Below are positions 34,097 to 42,482 of a stretch of 64,000 nucleotides of DNA, piece by piece. The DNA lies in contig CAWGWA010000001.1 of NCBI GenBank assembly GCA_963826105.1, positions 111,296-175,295 on the forward strand, given 5' to 3'. Source of the stretch: WHTI01 sp963826105 (GTDB lineage Bacteria > Actinomycetota > CADDZG01 > WHSQ01). The position numbers and the translations under genes are program-made. Each line of letters begins with the position of its first letter. The first letter of the stretch is position 1. A model generated the notes under the pieces. It did not search any database and was not told the DNA's origin. It saw only the letters and a list, made by a program, of their open reading frames with translations.

Positions 34097-35010
34097 GCGG
34101 TCGGATCGCCTATCTCGGGACCGGCAGGATGGGGGCGGCCATGGTGGCGACCCTTCGCCGGGAGGGACACGAGGTGGTCGTCTGGAACCGGACCGCAGCG
34201 AGGGCACAGTCCGTCGCGAAGGCCACCGGAGCCGAGGTGGCTGACTCCGCGGCCGCGGCCGCCGACGGCGCCGCGTTCGTCCTCAGCAGCCTGGCCGACG
34301 ACGCCGCGGTCGAAGAGGTGTACGCGGGATCGGAGGGAGTGGTCGAGAGCCTCGCTCCCGGCACCGTCGTGATGGAGATGAGCACGATCGCTCCGCGCAC
34401 CGTCCTCGCCCTCCGTACTTCGGTCGAGGAGCGGGGGGCGGCGCTGCTGGACGCCCCGGTCTCCGGAAGCGTTTCCCTCGCCGAGGCCGGCACGCTCACG
34501 ATCATCGTCGGTGGCGCGGCGGAAGCCGTGGAGCGGGCCCGCCCCGTACTCGAGGCACTCTCGTCGAACCTGTTGCATGTAGGAGAGCTCGGCGCCGGGG
34601 CAACGATGAAGCTGGCGGTGAACGCGATCGTTCACGCGCTGGATGTCGCGCTGTCCGAGGCCCTCGTATTGGCCGAGAAGTCGGGGGTGGACCGGGCCGC
34701 CGCGTACCAGGTGTTCGCGAAGAGCGCGATCGCAGCTCCCTTCGTCCTTTACAAACAGGAGGCGTTCGTGAATCCGGAGGAGACGCCGGTGGCCTTCAGC
34801 CTCGACCTCGTGGATAAGGACCTGGAGTTGATCCTGGATCTGGCCGGATCGGTGGGGGCCCGGATGGACCAGGGGGAGACGAACCGGGCAGTGGTCCGGC
34901 GGGCGCTCGAGGCCGGCCTTGGCGATCTGGATCTCGAGCGCGATCGCCGTGCTCCTGCGCGACAAGGCCTGAACCCTAGCGATGACCTGGTTCGCCTAAC
35001 CGCAGACTGA
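34093..35010 (+). CDS. 3-hydroxyisobutyrate dehydrogenase-family NAD(P) oxidoreductase (C-terminal frameshift)
   Basis: Beta-hydroxyacid dehydrogenase, about 293-306 residues. The dinucleotide motif is YLGTGRMGAAM; the substrate-site signature is DAPVSGSVSLAEAGTLTI; the catalytic Lys region is ATMKLAVNAI. Such enzymes oxidise 3-hydroxyacids or reduce tartronate-type semialdehydes. GTG 34093 overlaps the SDR stop. After GLGDLDL (about 34936) the frame drifts into an atypical tail; in another frame the family-like end SAIAVLLRDKA followed by a stop at 34970-34972 appears, so a one-base indel near 34935 is likely. Confidence 0.87.
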   Translation: MSGRIAYLGTGRMGAAMVATLRREGHEVVVWNRTAARAQSVAKATGAEVADSAAAAADGAAFVLSSLADDAAVEEVYAGSEGVVESLAPGTVVMEMSTIAPRTVLALRTSVEERGAALLDAPVSGSVSLAEAGTLTIIVGGAAEAVERARPVLEALSSNLLHVGELGAGATMKLAVNAIVHALDVALSEALVLAEKSGVDRAAAYQVFAKSAIAAPFVLYKQEAFVNPEETPVAFSLDLVDKDLELILDLAGSVGARMDQGETNRAVVRRALEAGLGDLDLERDRRAPARQGLNPSDDLVRLTAD

Positions 35011-35029
35011 CGCCGGGTTCCTAGCTCCT

Positions 35030-35980
35030 TCAGGGAACGATCTTGGATAGCGTTCCGTCGGCCTCGTTGGTGGTCCACACGACACCATCGAGGTACGCCA
35101 TCTCACGCGGCCCTCCACCCACCGTGTACAGCGCCACGATGGACATCGTCTCGGGATCGACCACCGTGACCGTCGAGTCGGTTTGATCGGCCACCCAGAT
35201 GAGGTCGTCGAACACCTGAACCTCGACCGGTCCGCTGCCGGTCGCCAGACTTTCGGTCACCTCGAGAGTGTCGGGATCGACCGCGTCGAGCGTGCCTCCG
35301 ACGAGCGCGGCGACCCACACCTTGTCGAGACCGGACGTGACTCCGTCGGGACCGAAGCCCACCTCGGCGGAGTCGAGCACCTCGTTCGTAACCGCGTCGA
35401 CCTTAGTGAGGGTCGAGTCGTTGAAACCGGTGACCCAGACGATCCCGTCGGCGACGGATAGGCGACGTGGCTCGGCCCCCACCTCGATCTCGGCAATCAC
35501 TTTGTTGGTGGACGCGTCGATCTTGGCGATCATGTCCTCGCCTTCGATCGTGACCCAGACGAACCCGCCGGCGATCCCGAGACCCTCGGGTTGGGTGCCG
35601 ATCTCGATGTCGGCGACGACCTTCTCGGTCGCAGGGTCGATTCGGGAAACCGTTCCCTCGAGGTGATTGGCAACCCACACCGAGCCTTCACCGAACGCAA
35701 CGTTGAGAGCGCCTTCTCCCGTTGGAATGGTCGCAATGACTTCGCCGGTCGCGGGATCGACCCGGGAAACTCCACCTTCCTGCCAGGTGGCGACCCACAG
35801 GGAACCTTCGCCGGCCGCGATGCCTACCGGGTTGCCGGGGACCTCGGCTCCGACCTCGGCGGCCTGAGGCTTGACCGCGGCAGGCTCGGGAGCAGTGTCC
35901 GACTCCCCGTTCCCTCCATCTGAGCCTCCGCATGCGGTGCCCAACAGGAGCAAGATCGCAACCAGCGCGCTGCGTCGCAT
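35030..35980 (-). CDS. YVTN-type beta-propeller lipoprotein
   Basis: A 316-residue secreted lipoprotein with the lipobox LLLGTAC at the N-terminus, a short acidic linker, and about seven repeats of roughly 40 residues with WVA/WVT and SRIDPAT-type turns (SLWVATWQEGGVSRVDP; SVWVANHLEGTVSRIDP and so on). This is a seven-bladed YVTN/NHL-like propeller at the cell surface, probably a scaffold or sensor. It is convergent with the catabolic island and need not belong to it. Confidence 0.85.
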   Translation of the reverse strand: MRRSALVAILLLLGTACGGSDGGNGESDTAPEPAAVKPQAAEVGAEVPGNPVGIAAGEGSLWVATWQEGGVSRVDPATGEVIATIPTGEGALNVAFGEGSVWVANHLEGTVSRIDPATEKVVADIEIGTQPEGLGIAGGFVWVTIEGEDMIAKIDASTNKVIAEIEVGAEPRRLSVADGIVWVTGFNDSTLTKVDAVTNEVLDSAEVGFGPDGVTSGLDKVWVAALVGGTLDAVDPDTLEVTESLATGSGPVEVQVFDDLIWVADQTDSTVTVVDPETMSIVALYTVGGGPREMAYLDGVVWTTNEADGTLSKIVP

Positions 35981-36093
35981 GGGTTCCCCCCTCTCTACTA
36001 TCGGAGTAGTAGACCACGGGCGCTCGGCGGAAATCTGTCACCGGCGCCGATTAGTGTGAGTCTCGTCCAGGGAGTACCGCCCGAGGGGGAGTA

Positions 36094-37041
36094 GTGGCCG
36101 ACCCGCAGCCCGCCGATCTGAAGAAGAAGAAGAGGACGCCTACCGCGACCTCTTCCTTCGGCGTGAGCCGACGTGAGGGTCACGACGCCACGGATTTCTA
36201 CAGTCGGTTCACCCCACCGGAGCTGTCCGATGACGAGACCGTTAACGAGACGAAAGCCGATCTCCTGATCCATGGCGATGCCCGAAAGATGGATGCGGTT
36301 GCCGACAACTCGGTTGCGCTCGTGGTGACCTCACCCCCGTACTTCGTCGGCAAGGAGTACGAACAGGCCCTTGGCGAGGGCGAGATCCCAGGCACCTACA
36401 TCGAATACCTCGCGCTACTTCGTGACGTTATGGATGAATGCCGGCGCGTGCTCGAGCCCGGTGGCCGCATCTGCGTGAACGTCGCGAACCTCGGTCGTAA
36501 GCCGTACCGCAGTCTCTCGGCCGACGTCATCGCGATCCTGCAGGATGATCTCGGCCTCCTGTTACGCGGCGAGGTCATCTGGCTAAAGGCGGAGGGTGCA
36601 TCGGGATCCTGCGCCTGGGGCTCGTTCCGGAGCGCATCCAATCCGGTACTCCGTGACACGACCGAGCGGATCATCATCGCCAGCAAGGGACGGTTCGACC
36701 GAGCGCTCTCGAGGGGCGCGAAGAAGAAGCGCAAGGACGCCGGATTGCCTCATGAGGACGATATCGACGCCGACGAGTTCGCCCAGGCAACGCTGGACGT
36801 GTGGCGTATCCGTCCGGAGTCGGCCAAGCGGGTCGGGCACCCGGCACCCTTCCCCGTGGAACTGCCCGAGAGGTGTATCCGCCTCTTCAGCTACGTCGGC
36901 GATGTGATCCTGGACCCGTTCATGGGGTCCGGCTCAACCTGCGTAGCAGCCGCTCGCAATGGGCGGAGGTACATCGGTTACGACCTCGACGGCTCGTATA
37001 TCGACCTCGCCCGGGAGCGCCTCGAGAAGGAAGCTACGTAG
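36094..37041 (+). CDS. Site-specific DNA methyltransferase, beta class (SPPY type), solitary
   Basis: A 315-residue DNA amino-methyltransferase. Motif IV is VVTSPPYFVGKEYE, preceded by the permuted order typical of the beta class; motif I is near the C-terminus as LDPFMGSGSTCVAA, followed by GYDLDGSYIDLARERL. SPPY points to N4-cytosine or N6-adenine methylation. The first 60 residues are basic and may contact DNA. No restriction enzyme gene is adjacent, so it is probably an orphan/epigenetic methylase. Starts with GTG. Confidence 0.9.
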   Translation: MADPQPADLKKKKRTPTATSSFGVSRREGHDATDFYSRFTPPELSDDETVNETKADLLIHGDARKMDAVADNSVALVVTSPPYFVGKEYEQALGEGEIPGTYIEYLALLRDVMDECRRVLEPGGRICVNVANLGRKPYRSLSADVIAILQDDLGLLLRGEVIWLKAEGASGSCAWGSFRSASNPVLRDTTERIIIASKGRFDRALSRGAKKKRKDAGLPHEDDIDADEFAQATLDVWRIRPESAKRVGHPAPFPVELPERCIRLFSYVGDVILDPFMGSGSTCVAAARNGRRYIGYDLDGSYIDLARERLEKEAT

Positions 37042-37139
37042 CCCGCATCTCCCAAGGGGCTTGTCACCGCACCGCTCCCTGAATAAGGCTGTTCACGACC
37101 TGCGCCGTCGTCCGGCGCACGATGACAGGGAGGCAGACG

Positions 37140-37298
37140 ATGGCAGATGACCACTACCAGGTAGAGGTCAACCGGGGGGATCTGAACACCGGATCTTTGA
37201 CCCGTGAGCTGAACAAGAAGCACGCGCAGGGTTGGAAGCTCGCGCACATCTTCGAGCAGGCAGCCAACACGGTGATGGTCTTCGAGAAGGTCAAGTAA
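37140..37298 (+). CDS. Small 52-residue conserved-looking protein
   Basis: ATG 37140 to TAA 37298 encodes 52 residues (MADDHYQVEVNRGDLN at the start, AANTVMVFEKVK at the end). An AGGGAGG ribosome site lies 6 bases upstream, and a strong terminator begins 14 bases after the stop, so it is a real expressed gene. The pattern of a basic, tryptophan-bearing helix (HAQGWKLAHIFEQ) followed by a short beta strand resembles DUF4177-type small proteins. A perfect inverted repeat TGCGCCG/CGGCGCA (37101-37119) precedes it. Confidence 0.7.
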   Translation: MADDHYQVEVNRGDLNTGSLTRELNKKHAQGWKLAHIFEQAANTVMVFEKVK

Positions 37299-37311
37299 GA
37301 ACCGAACGCAA

Positions 37312-37348
37312 AGAGGGCCCGGCAGCTGCCGGGCCCTCTCTTTTTTTC
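37312..37348. terminator. Strong, probably bidirectional terminator
   Basis: A 28-base perfect palindrome (37312-37339) with half-site AGAGGGCCCGGCAG, followed on + by C and seven T. It closes the small 52-residue gene on + and, read on -, sits just past the protease gene that ends at 37359, so it can serve both convergent units. Confidence 0.9.
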
Positions 37349-37358
37349 TGAGTCGTGC

Positions 37359-39521
37359 TTAACGGACGATGTTGTAGGAGTAGCCGAACGGAGTGGTTGC
37401 GATCGGCGTCGTGCCGGAGACCACGATGACGGTCTTCTCGTCACCGACGTTGCCCTTCTTCTCCAGGGCCAGGCCCTCGGCGACCTTGGCGAACGCCTTG
37501 CGGGTCAGTACCTGACGTTTGACGTTGTTGCCCGAGATCCGAAGGACGATGATCAACGGCTGGTTCTTGGCGAGCGGCTGGATCCGGAGCCACTTGAGGA
37601 GGCCCTCTCCACCGAACGTCCAAGCCTTACCGCGCTTCGCCTTCTCGAAGTTGGTCGTCTTCTTCCAGATCTTCGTCTCACCGTCCACCAGATTGACGTC
37701 GTCAACGACGTAGCCCGGCTCGGTGACGGCCTGGTCGGTGTCGTACTCGTACCGGATGACGACCTTCTGACCGGCGTAGGGGGTGAGGTCGAGGGCACAT
37801 TCCTGCCATCCCTCGGAATCGCCGGTGATGCCACCCGACTCGGTCACGGCACGGTTGTTGCCGTTGGGGTCCGTCGCTACACCACCGCAGGCGGAGGTGT
37901 TCAGGAACTCCCACGTGTTGCCTAGGTCGGTCGAGATACGAACGTACGCGTAATCCCAGTCGGCCTCGATCTGGTGCCAGTACTTGAACTGGAGGCTCGG
38001 AGCCGTGGTGCCGGCGAGGTTCGCGCTTCGCTCGAGGAACGTGATCATCTCGTCGGCCCGGTTGCTCCACCCGAAGTAGCCTCCGGCCGGCTCGGGCTGG
38101 CCCTCGGTCGCCGGGATGATCGCGACCGGGTCGTCCGCGGTCGCATCGAGCGTCCCGTCACCGGTGACCTCGTAGTAGTCGGCGCCGTAAGGGAACACGG
38201 TCGTTTCCTCGGGGGGAATCGGGAGAGGGTCATCAGGCGTGTCGGAGTCTCCGGTTCCGGTCACGACCGCTGCGACCTCACGGTTGGCGTAGCCGTACTG
38301 GCCGACCGCAGCTTCGGGCAGGTCGAGGTAGTTGGCGACGATGTAGTCCTTGAAGGCCTTCCCGAACTTCCCGCTGCGGTAGTACTTGTTGAGCTGAGAC
38401 TTGAGGGCCTTGGTGCGGGTCGCGATCACCTTGCTGATGCCCGCGGCGCCATCGGCCTTCGTCTGGGTCAGGAGCTTGGCAAGCCCGTATGCCTCCAGCT
38501 CTTCGGTGCCCTCATCTTCCGGTGCTCCATAGTGGTTGAAAAAATAATCGAAGAACAGGAATGCCTGCCCGTAGTCATCGACCGTCCCGGTCCAGTCCTT
38601 CAGGTGCTGGTCCGGAGTCTCCTCGTATGCGTCGATGTGTCCTTGAACGATGTCGCCGAAGCCGTTGACCACGGCGGCGATGTCGGCCATGCCCTCGTTG
38701 ACCCAGGTCTCCTCGTTGTAGTCGTTCGAGAACTGGATCATGTGGAAGAACTCGTGGGCCAGGACACCGGCGTAGGTGTCGTCACCGGGGTTGAGGAACA
38801 TCGAGTTCATGAAGAACATCTCGCCCTCGTTGGAGAACGGGGACTCGTGCTCACCGGTGCCGTTCGGGTACTCGTGCTCCGAGGAGAAGTAGCCGGCCAC
38901 GTAGCCGAGGCTCGTGTTGGCACCAAGGTCGATCGGGAAGTTGAGGATGTGCACCCGGGGGTCACAGTCAGCGTCGCGCCAGTCGGCCGGGAGTCCGGGG
39001 GCCAGGTTCACCGCGTCGTACGCCGGGTTCGGCTCCTTGCCGAAGTAGGCGCGGTCGATGTCGTAGATCGCGTCCCAGTCGGCACCCGCAGCCTCGGCCT
39101 CAGCCTGAGAGACGAAGCCCTCCGGCAGATCGACGGGGACCGGGATGTAGTACTCGTCCTGGACCCAGACGTATCCGTGCTCCGACTTGGCGGCCAGGGT
39201 GAAGGCCGTCTCGACGTTGCCGAGCTGTTGCTGGGAGGTCCAGAAGGTCCTCTGATCGCCGACCTCGTAGGTCGTCTCGGGCTCGCAGCCCTCTTTCCCG
39301 TACGCCGCATCCGAGGCGGCGGGGCGAGAGGTGCCCTCTTGCTTCGCTACGAATCGCTCGGCCTGTTCGACGCCTGGGTAGCTCAGGTGACCGAGTAGGT
39401 AGTCGTTGTAATCGAGAACGCCGCCACTGGGCTCGACCGAGGCCGGCGATGCGGAGGCCGCAGTCGTTAGCATCAGAGACGTGCAGGCAACGCTCAATAG
39501 CAGAGAAAGCAAACGCTTCAT
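37359..39521 (-). CDS. Secreted zinc metalloprotease, immune-inhibitor-A-like
   Basis: A 720-residue exported protease. A signal peptide of about 25 residues (LLSLLLSVACTSLML...ASA) is followed by a pro-region, then the zinc motif LAHEFFHMIQFSND and the downstream conserved NEGMADIAAVVNGF, as in M6/InhA-like and related gluzincins. The C-terminal third contains a jellyroll/MAM-like domain (PSLQFKYWHQIEADWDYAYV; VVIRYEYDTDQAVTEPGY). No sortase or anchor is seen, so it is released or cell-associated. The family assignment within HExxH proteases is approximate. Confidence 0.82.
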   Translation of the reverse strand: MKRLLSLLLSVACTSLMLTTAASASPASVEPSGGVLDYNDYLLGHLSYPGVEQAERFVAKQEGTSRPAASDAAYGKEGCEPETTYEVGDQRTFWTSQQQLGNVETAFTLAAKSEHGYVWVQDEYYIPVPVDLPEGFVSQAEAEAAGADWDAIYDIDRAYFGKEPNPAYDAVNLAPGLPADWRDADCDPRVHILNFPIDLGANTSLGYVAGYFSSEHEYPNGTGEHESPFSNEGEMFFMNSMFLNPGDDTYAGVLAHEFFHMIQFSNDYNEETWVNEGMADIAAVVNGFGDIVQGHIDAYEETPDQHLKDWTGTVDDYGQAFLFFDYFFNHYGAPEDEGTEELEAYGLAKLLTQTKADGAAGISKVIATRTKALKSQLNKYYRSGKFGKAFKDYIVANYLDLPEAAVGQYGYANREVAAVVTGTGDSDTPDDPLPIPPEETTVFPYGADYYEVTGDGTLDATADDPVAIIPATEGQPEPAGGYFGWSNRADEMITFLERSANLAGTTAPSLQFKYWHQIEADWDYAYVRISTDLGNTWEFLNTSACGGVATDPNGNNRAVTESGGITGDSEGWQECALDLTPYAGQKVVIRYEYDTDQAVTEPGYVVDDVNLVDGETKIWKKTTNFEKAKRGKAWTFGGEGLLKWLRIQPLAKNQPLIIVLRISGNNVKRQVLTRKAFAKVAEGLALEKKGNVGDEKTVIVVSGTTPIATTPFGYSYNIVR

Positions 39522-39784
39522 GTGTCTGTCCCTTTCGTTGCAGATGAATCGGACTAGGGAGAGAGATTCGACGTGGCGGGGCCTCCCCCTGCCGACGTCG
39601 GGCCTAAGGGAGCGCCCGGAGTCGGATTCCCGACCTCCAACTGCCCACGTTTATCCAAAGATGTGCGGTGGAATAGAAGAGCGACGGAGAATCTTGTATT
39701 CAGGGAAACCTTTCATTCGTCCGAAACGTCTCTTATAGGAGGCGCGGGGTTAGGCGAGTGAGCGGGTAAGGAGCGGCACTGCTG
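39522..39784. other. Intergenic region between divergent protease and small membrane protein
   Basis: A 263-base region that must carry two promoters. It is AT-richer than its neighbours around 39650-39740 (AGAATCTTGTATTCAGG and TCGTCCGAAACGTCTC). No conserved RNA or operator was recognised. Confidence 0.4.
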
Positions 39785-40066
39785 ATGCGAGAGGCACCGA
39801 ACGACAAGGAAGCGGCGGATCAGGCGACCAAATGGGTCCTGGCTCTGTCGATCGCCGTCGTTGCGTTGTTTGGGGTTGTCGTTCTTGTCGCCGTCTTCGT
39901 GGCCGCCTTCGAGCCTCCGGGCTGGATCGCCATCACGCTCGGTCTCGCCCTACCGCTTGCAGCGACTGCGTTCGCGTGGTTGCTCGCTTCCGCGCTGATC
40001 GGGGCACAACCGGTGAAAGAGCACACGCCACCGTCGGGTGTGCCCAGGATCGGACGTCGCTCCTAA
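39785..40066 (+). CDS. Small membrane protein, two transmembrane segments
   Basis: A 93-residue protein with a charged N-terminus and two hydrophobic helices (ALSIAVVALFGVVVLVAVFV and WIAITLGLALPLAATAFAWL), ending in a short cytoplasmic tail. No family recognised. An AAGGAG site precedes the ATG by about 10 bases, and its stop overlaps the convergent AI-2E gene by 4 bases. Confidence 0.6.
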   Translation: MREAPNDKEAADQATKWVLALSIAVVALFGVVVLVAVFVAAFEPPGWIAITLGLALPLAATAFAWLLASALIGAQPVKEHTPPSGVPRIGRRS

Positions 40067-41106
40067 GCCTTCTCCGTTCGAGGCAACACGACTTCCTGAA
40101 AGATCAGTTTGAGTGATGCCGCGGCCGGGATGGCCATCAACGCTCCAACGAATCCCAAGAGACTGCCGCCGATCAATGCCGACAGCAGAACAGCAGCCGG
40201 CGAGATGTCGACGGCGCGGGTCATGATCCTCGGCGCGATCACGTAGTTCTCAACCTGCTGGTAGATGATGAAGTAGATCAGGGTCGCGACTCCCAATCCC
40301 GTTGAAGTGAAGAACGCCACGATCACTGCGGGGATCGCGCCCAGGGTTGCGCCCACCATGGGGATCAACGCTGAGATCGCGACCCACAGAGCAAGTGCGA
40401 CGGGGAATGGGGCGCCGGCGATCACCAGGAACACGAAGGCCAGGACCCCTGCGAGGAGCGCTACGGATAGTTGTCCGGCGATGTAGCCACCGATCTTCTC
40501 CAGGATGGGATCGAGGAGGTTCTTGAAGTTCTCTCGCCGGCTCTTGGGCACGAGCTTCAGCGATCCCTCTCGGATGTGCGACAGGCTCGACAAGAAATAG
40601 ATCGTCAGGATCATCACGGTCAGTCCGTTGAATAGGGCAGAGAGAACGGATCCGGCGATCCCGACCACGTTGCCGAGCGAGCCCCCGATGACCTTCGGGA
40701 TGTCCGACACCGCGGATTGGAGCTTGGCGGGGATGTCGTTCGAGTTGATCCATTCTCTGATGCGCGGGTTGTTCTCCGCGAGATCCCGGACGTAGTTGGG
40801 CAGGTTGGTTGCGAACTCGGCGATCTGCTCGATCAGCGGCGGGATCACGGCTGCGATGAATGCTGCGATGAACCCCAACGCCCCGAGGAAGATCGTGGAG
40901 ATGGCGAAGCTCCGCCGCATCCCCATCTTCTCCAAACGCCGTACCGCGGGATCGAGCCCCACGGCGAGGAACGCAGCGACAAAGACGAGTAGCAGGATGT
41001 GTCGAACCGTGTAAATGCCCATGAAGAGGAGGCTCATCCCGGCGACGACGAGAACGATCCGGACGATCGTGCCGTTAGTGGGCTTCTCCCGAGCTGCGGT
41101 TGCCAT
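40063..41106 (-). CDS. AI-2E family transporter (PerM/UPF0118)
   Basis: Inner-membrane protein, 347 residues from ATG 41106. The family pattern is visible: two N-terminal helices, a long soluble loop (NLPNYVRDLAENNPRIREW...), then the conserved second half with YIAGQLSVALLAGVLAFVFL, ALIPMVGATLGAIPAVIVAF and YVIAPRIMTRAVDISP. Members export AI-2, other metabolites or ions; the substrate cannot be assigned. A TTG start at 41118 would add four residues. Confidence 0.9.
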   Translation of the reverse strand: MATAAREKPTNGTIVRIVLVVAGMSLLFMGIYTVRHILLLVFVAAFLAVGLDPAVRRLEKMGMRRSFAISTIFLGALGFIAAFIAAVIPPLIEQIAEFATNLPNYVRDLAENNPRIREWINSNDIPAKLQSAVSDIPKVIGGSLGNVVGIAGSVLSALFNGLTVMILTIYFLSSLSHIREGSLKLVPKSRRENFKNLLDPILEKIGGYIAGQLSVALLAGVLAFVFLVIAGAPFPVALALWVAISALIPMVGATLGAIPAVIVAFFTSTGLGVATLIYFIIYQQVENYVIAPRIMTRAVDISPAAVLLSALIGGSLLGFVGALMAIPAAASLKLIFQEVVLPRTEKA

Positions 41107-41199
41107 AAGGGAAGGCAATCACCCAGGCCCCACTGGGGGCCGGATTTCCCCGCCTAAGCCCCGCTCGGTAAGGTGAACGGAACCAGCCTAGGAGGAACG

Positions 41200-42482
41200 A
41201 TGTCCGATTCGAAGTCTCTTCTCGCCCGACACCGCAAGGTGATGCCCGACTGGGTCGCTCTCTTCTACGAGGAGCCGATAGCGCTCGACCACGGCCAGGG
41301 CCTGAAGGTCTGGGATGTCGACGGGAACGAGTATCTCGACTTCTTCGCCGGGATCCTCACCACCGCTTCGGGCCACGCGGTTCCCGAGGTCGTCGAGGCG
41401 GTCAAGGCCCAGGCGGACAAGATGCTGCACTCCTCGACCGCCTACCTGATCGAGCCTGCCATCGAGCTCGCCGAGAAGCTCGCCGAGCTCTCGACGATCC
41501 CGGATGCCAAGGTCTTCTTCTGCAACTCGGGAACTGAGGCGAATGAGACGGCGATGCTGATCTCGTCCATCTACCGCCGCTCGAGCCAGATCCTCGCCCT
41601 GAGGAACAGCTATCACGGGCGCTCGTTCGCCACCGTTGCGATCACCGGTAACCGTGGATGGTCACCTTCGGCCAACAGTCCCCTCAACGTCAGCTATGTG
41701 CAGTCCGGCTACAAGTACCGCAGCCCCTTCGGACATCTGCCGGACGGTGAGTTCATCACTGCTTGTGCGGACGACCTGCGCAACGTCATCGAGACCACCA
41801 CGTCGGGCGACGTCGCATGCATGATCGCCGAGCCGATCCAGGGGGTTGGAGGCTTCGCAACCCCGCCCGATGGCTTCTTCACTCCGATGAAGGAGATCCT
41901 CGACGAGTACGGCATCCTGTTCGTCTCGGACGAGGTCCAGACCGCGTGGGGACGTACCGGTGATCATTACTGGGGCTTCCAGGCCCACGACATCACGCCC
42001 GACATCATCACTTTCGCCAAAGGGATCGGGAACGGGCTGACGATCGCCGGCGTCATCGCGCGCGGCGACATCATGGATTCGATCAAGGCGAACTCGATCT
42101 CGACCTTCGGTGGGAACCCGCTATCGACCGCCGGCGCGCTGGCGAACCTCAACTACATGCTCGATCACGATCTGCAGACCAACGCCAAGAAGATCGGCGA
42201 GCACCTCTTCGGACGTCTGCGCGAGTTCCAGGCTGGCAGCGAATCGTGGGCGACCTGCGCGGCAAGGGCTTGATGATCGGACTCGAGCTGTCGAGCCGGG
42301 AGGGACCAAGCCGGCCCCCGGTCTGGCCACCAAGGCGATGGAGGAGGCCAAGAAGCGCGGGCTCCTGATCGGCAAGGGCGGCCTCTACGGCAACACCCTA
42401 CGCGTCAGCCCGCCGCTGTCGATCTCGATGGAAGAGGCCGACGACGGCTGCACGCGCCTGATCGAAGCGATCGAAGCAGTTC
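41200..42482 (+). CDS. Class III aminotransferase, omega-amino-acid type (two frameshifts near the 3' end)
   Basis: PLP aminotransferase of the AGXT2/beta-alanine-pyruvate group, about 425 residues. The PLP lysine is in ITFAKGIGNGLTIAG; FCNSGTEANETAM and EPIQGVGGFATPP are also typical. After GRLREFQAGS (about 42235) homology moves to another frame (IVGDLRGKGLMIGLEL), and near 42300 to a third (TKPAPGLATKAMEEAKKRG through LIEAIEAV). Both breaks look like consensus indels. As sequenced, the last frame runs into the next gene; that apparent fusion is probably artefactual. ATG 41200 follows AGGAGG. Confidence 0.85.

Noticed and set aside
32480..34207. 575-residue frame on the minus strand across the bicupin and SDR genes
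   Set aside because: Covers two well-supported plus-strand genes and has shadow-type Arg/His/Gly composition.
37974..39398. 474-residue frame opposite the secreted protease
   Set aside because: Val/Gly/Arg-rich antisense shadow; the minus-strand protease has signal peptide and HExxH motif.
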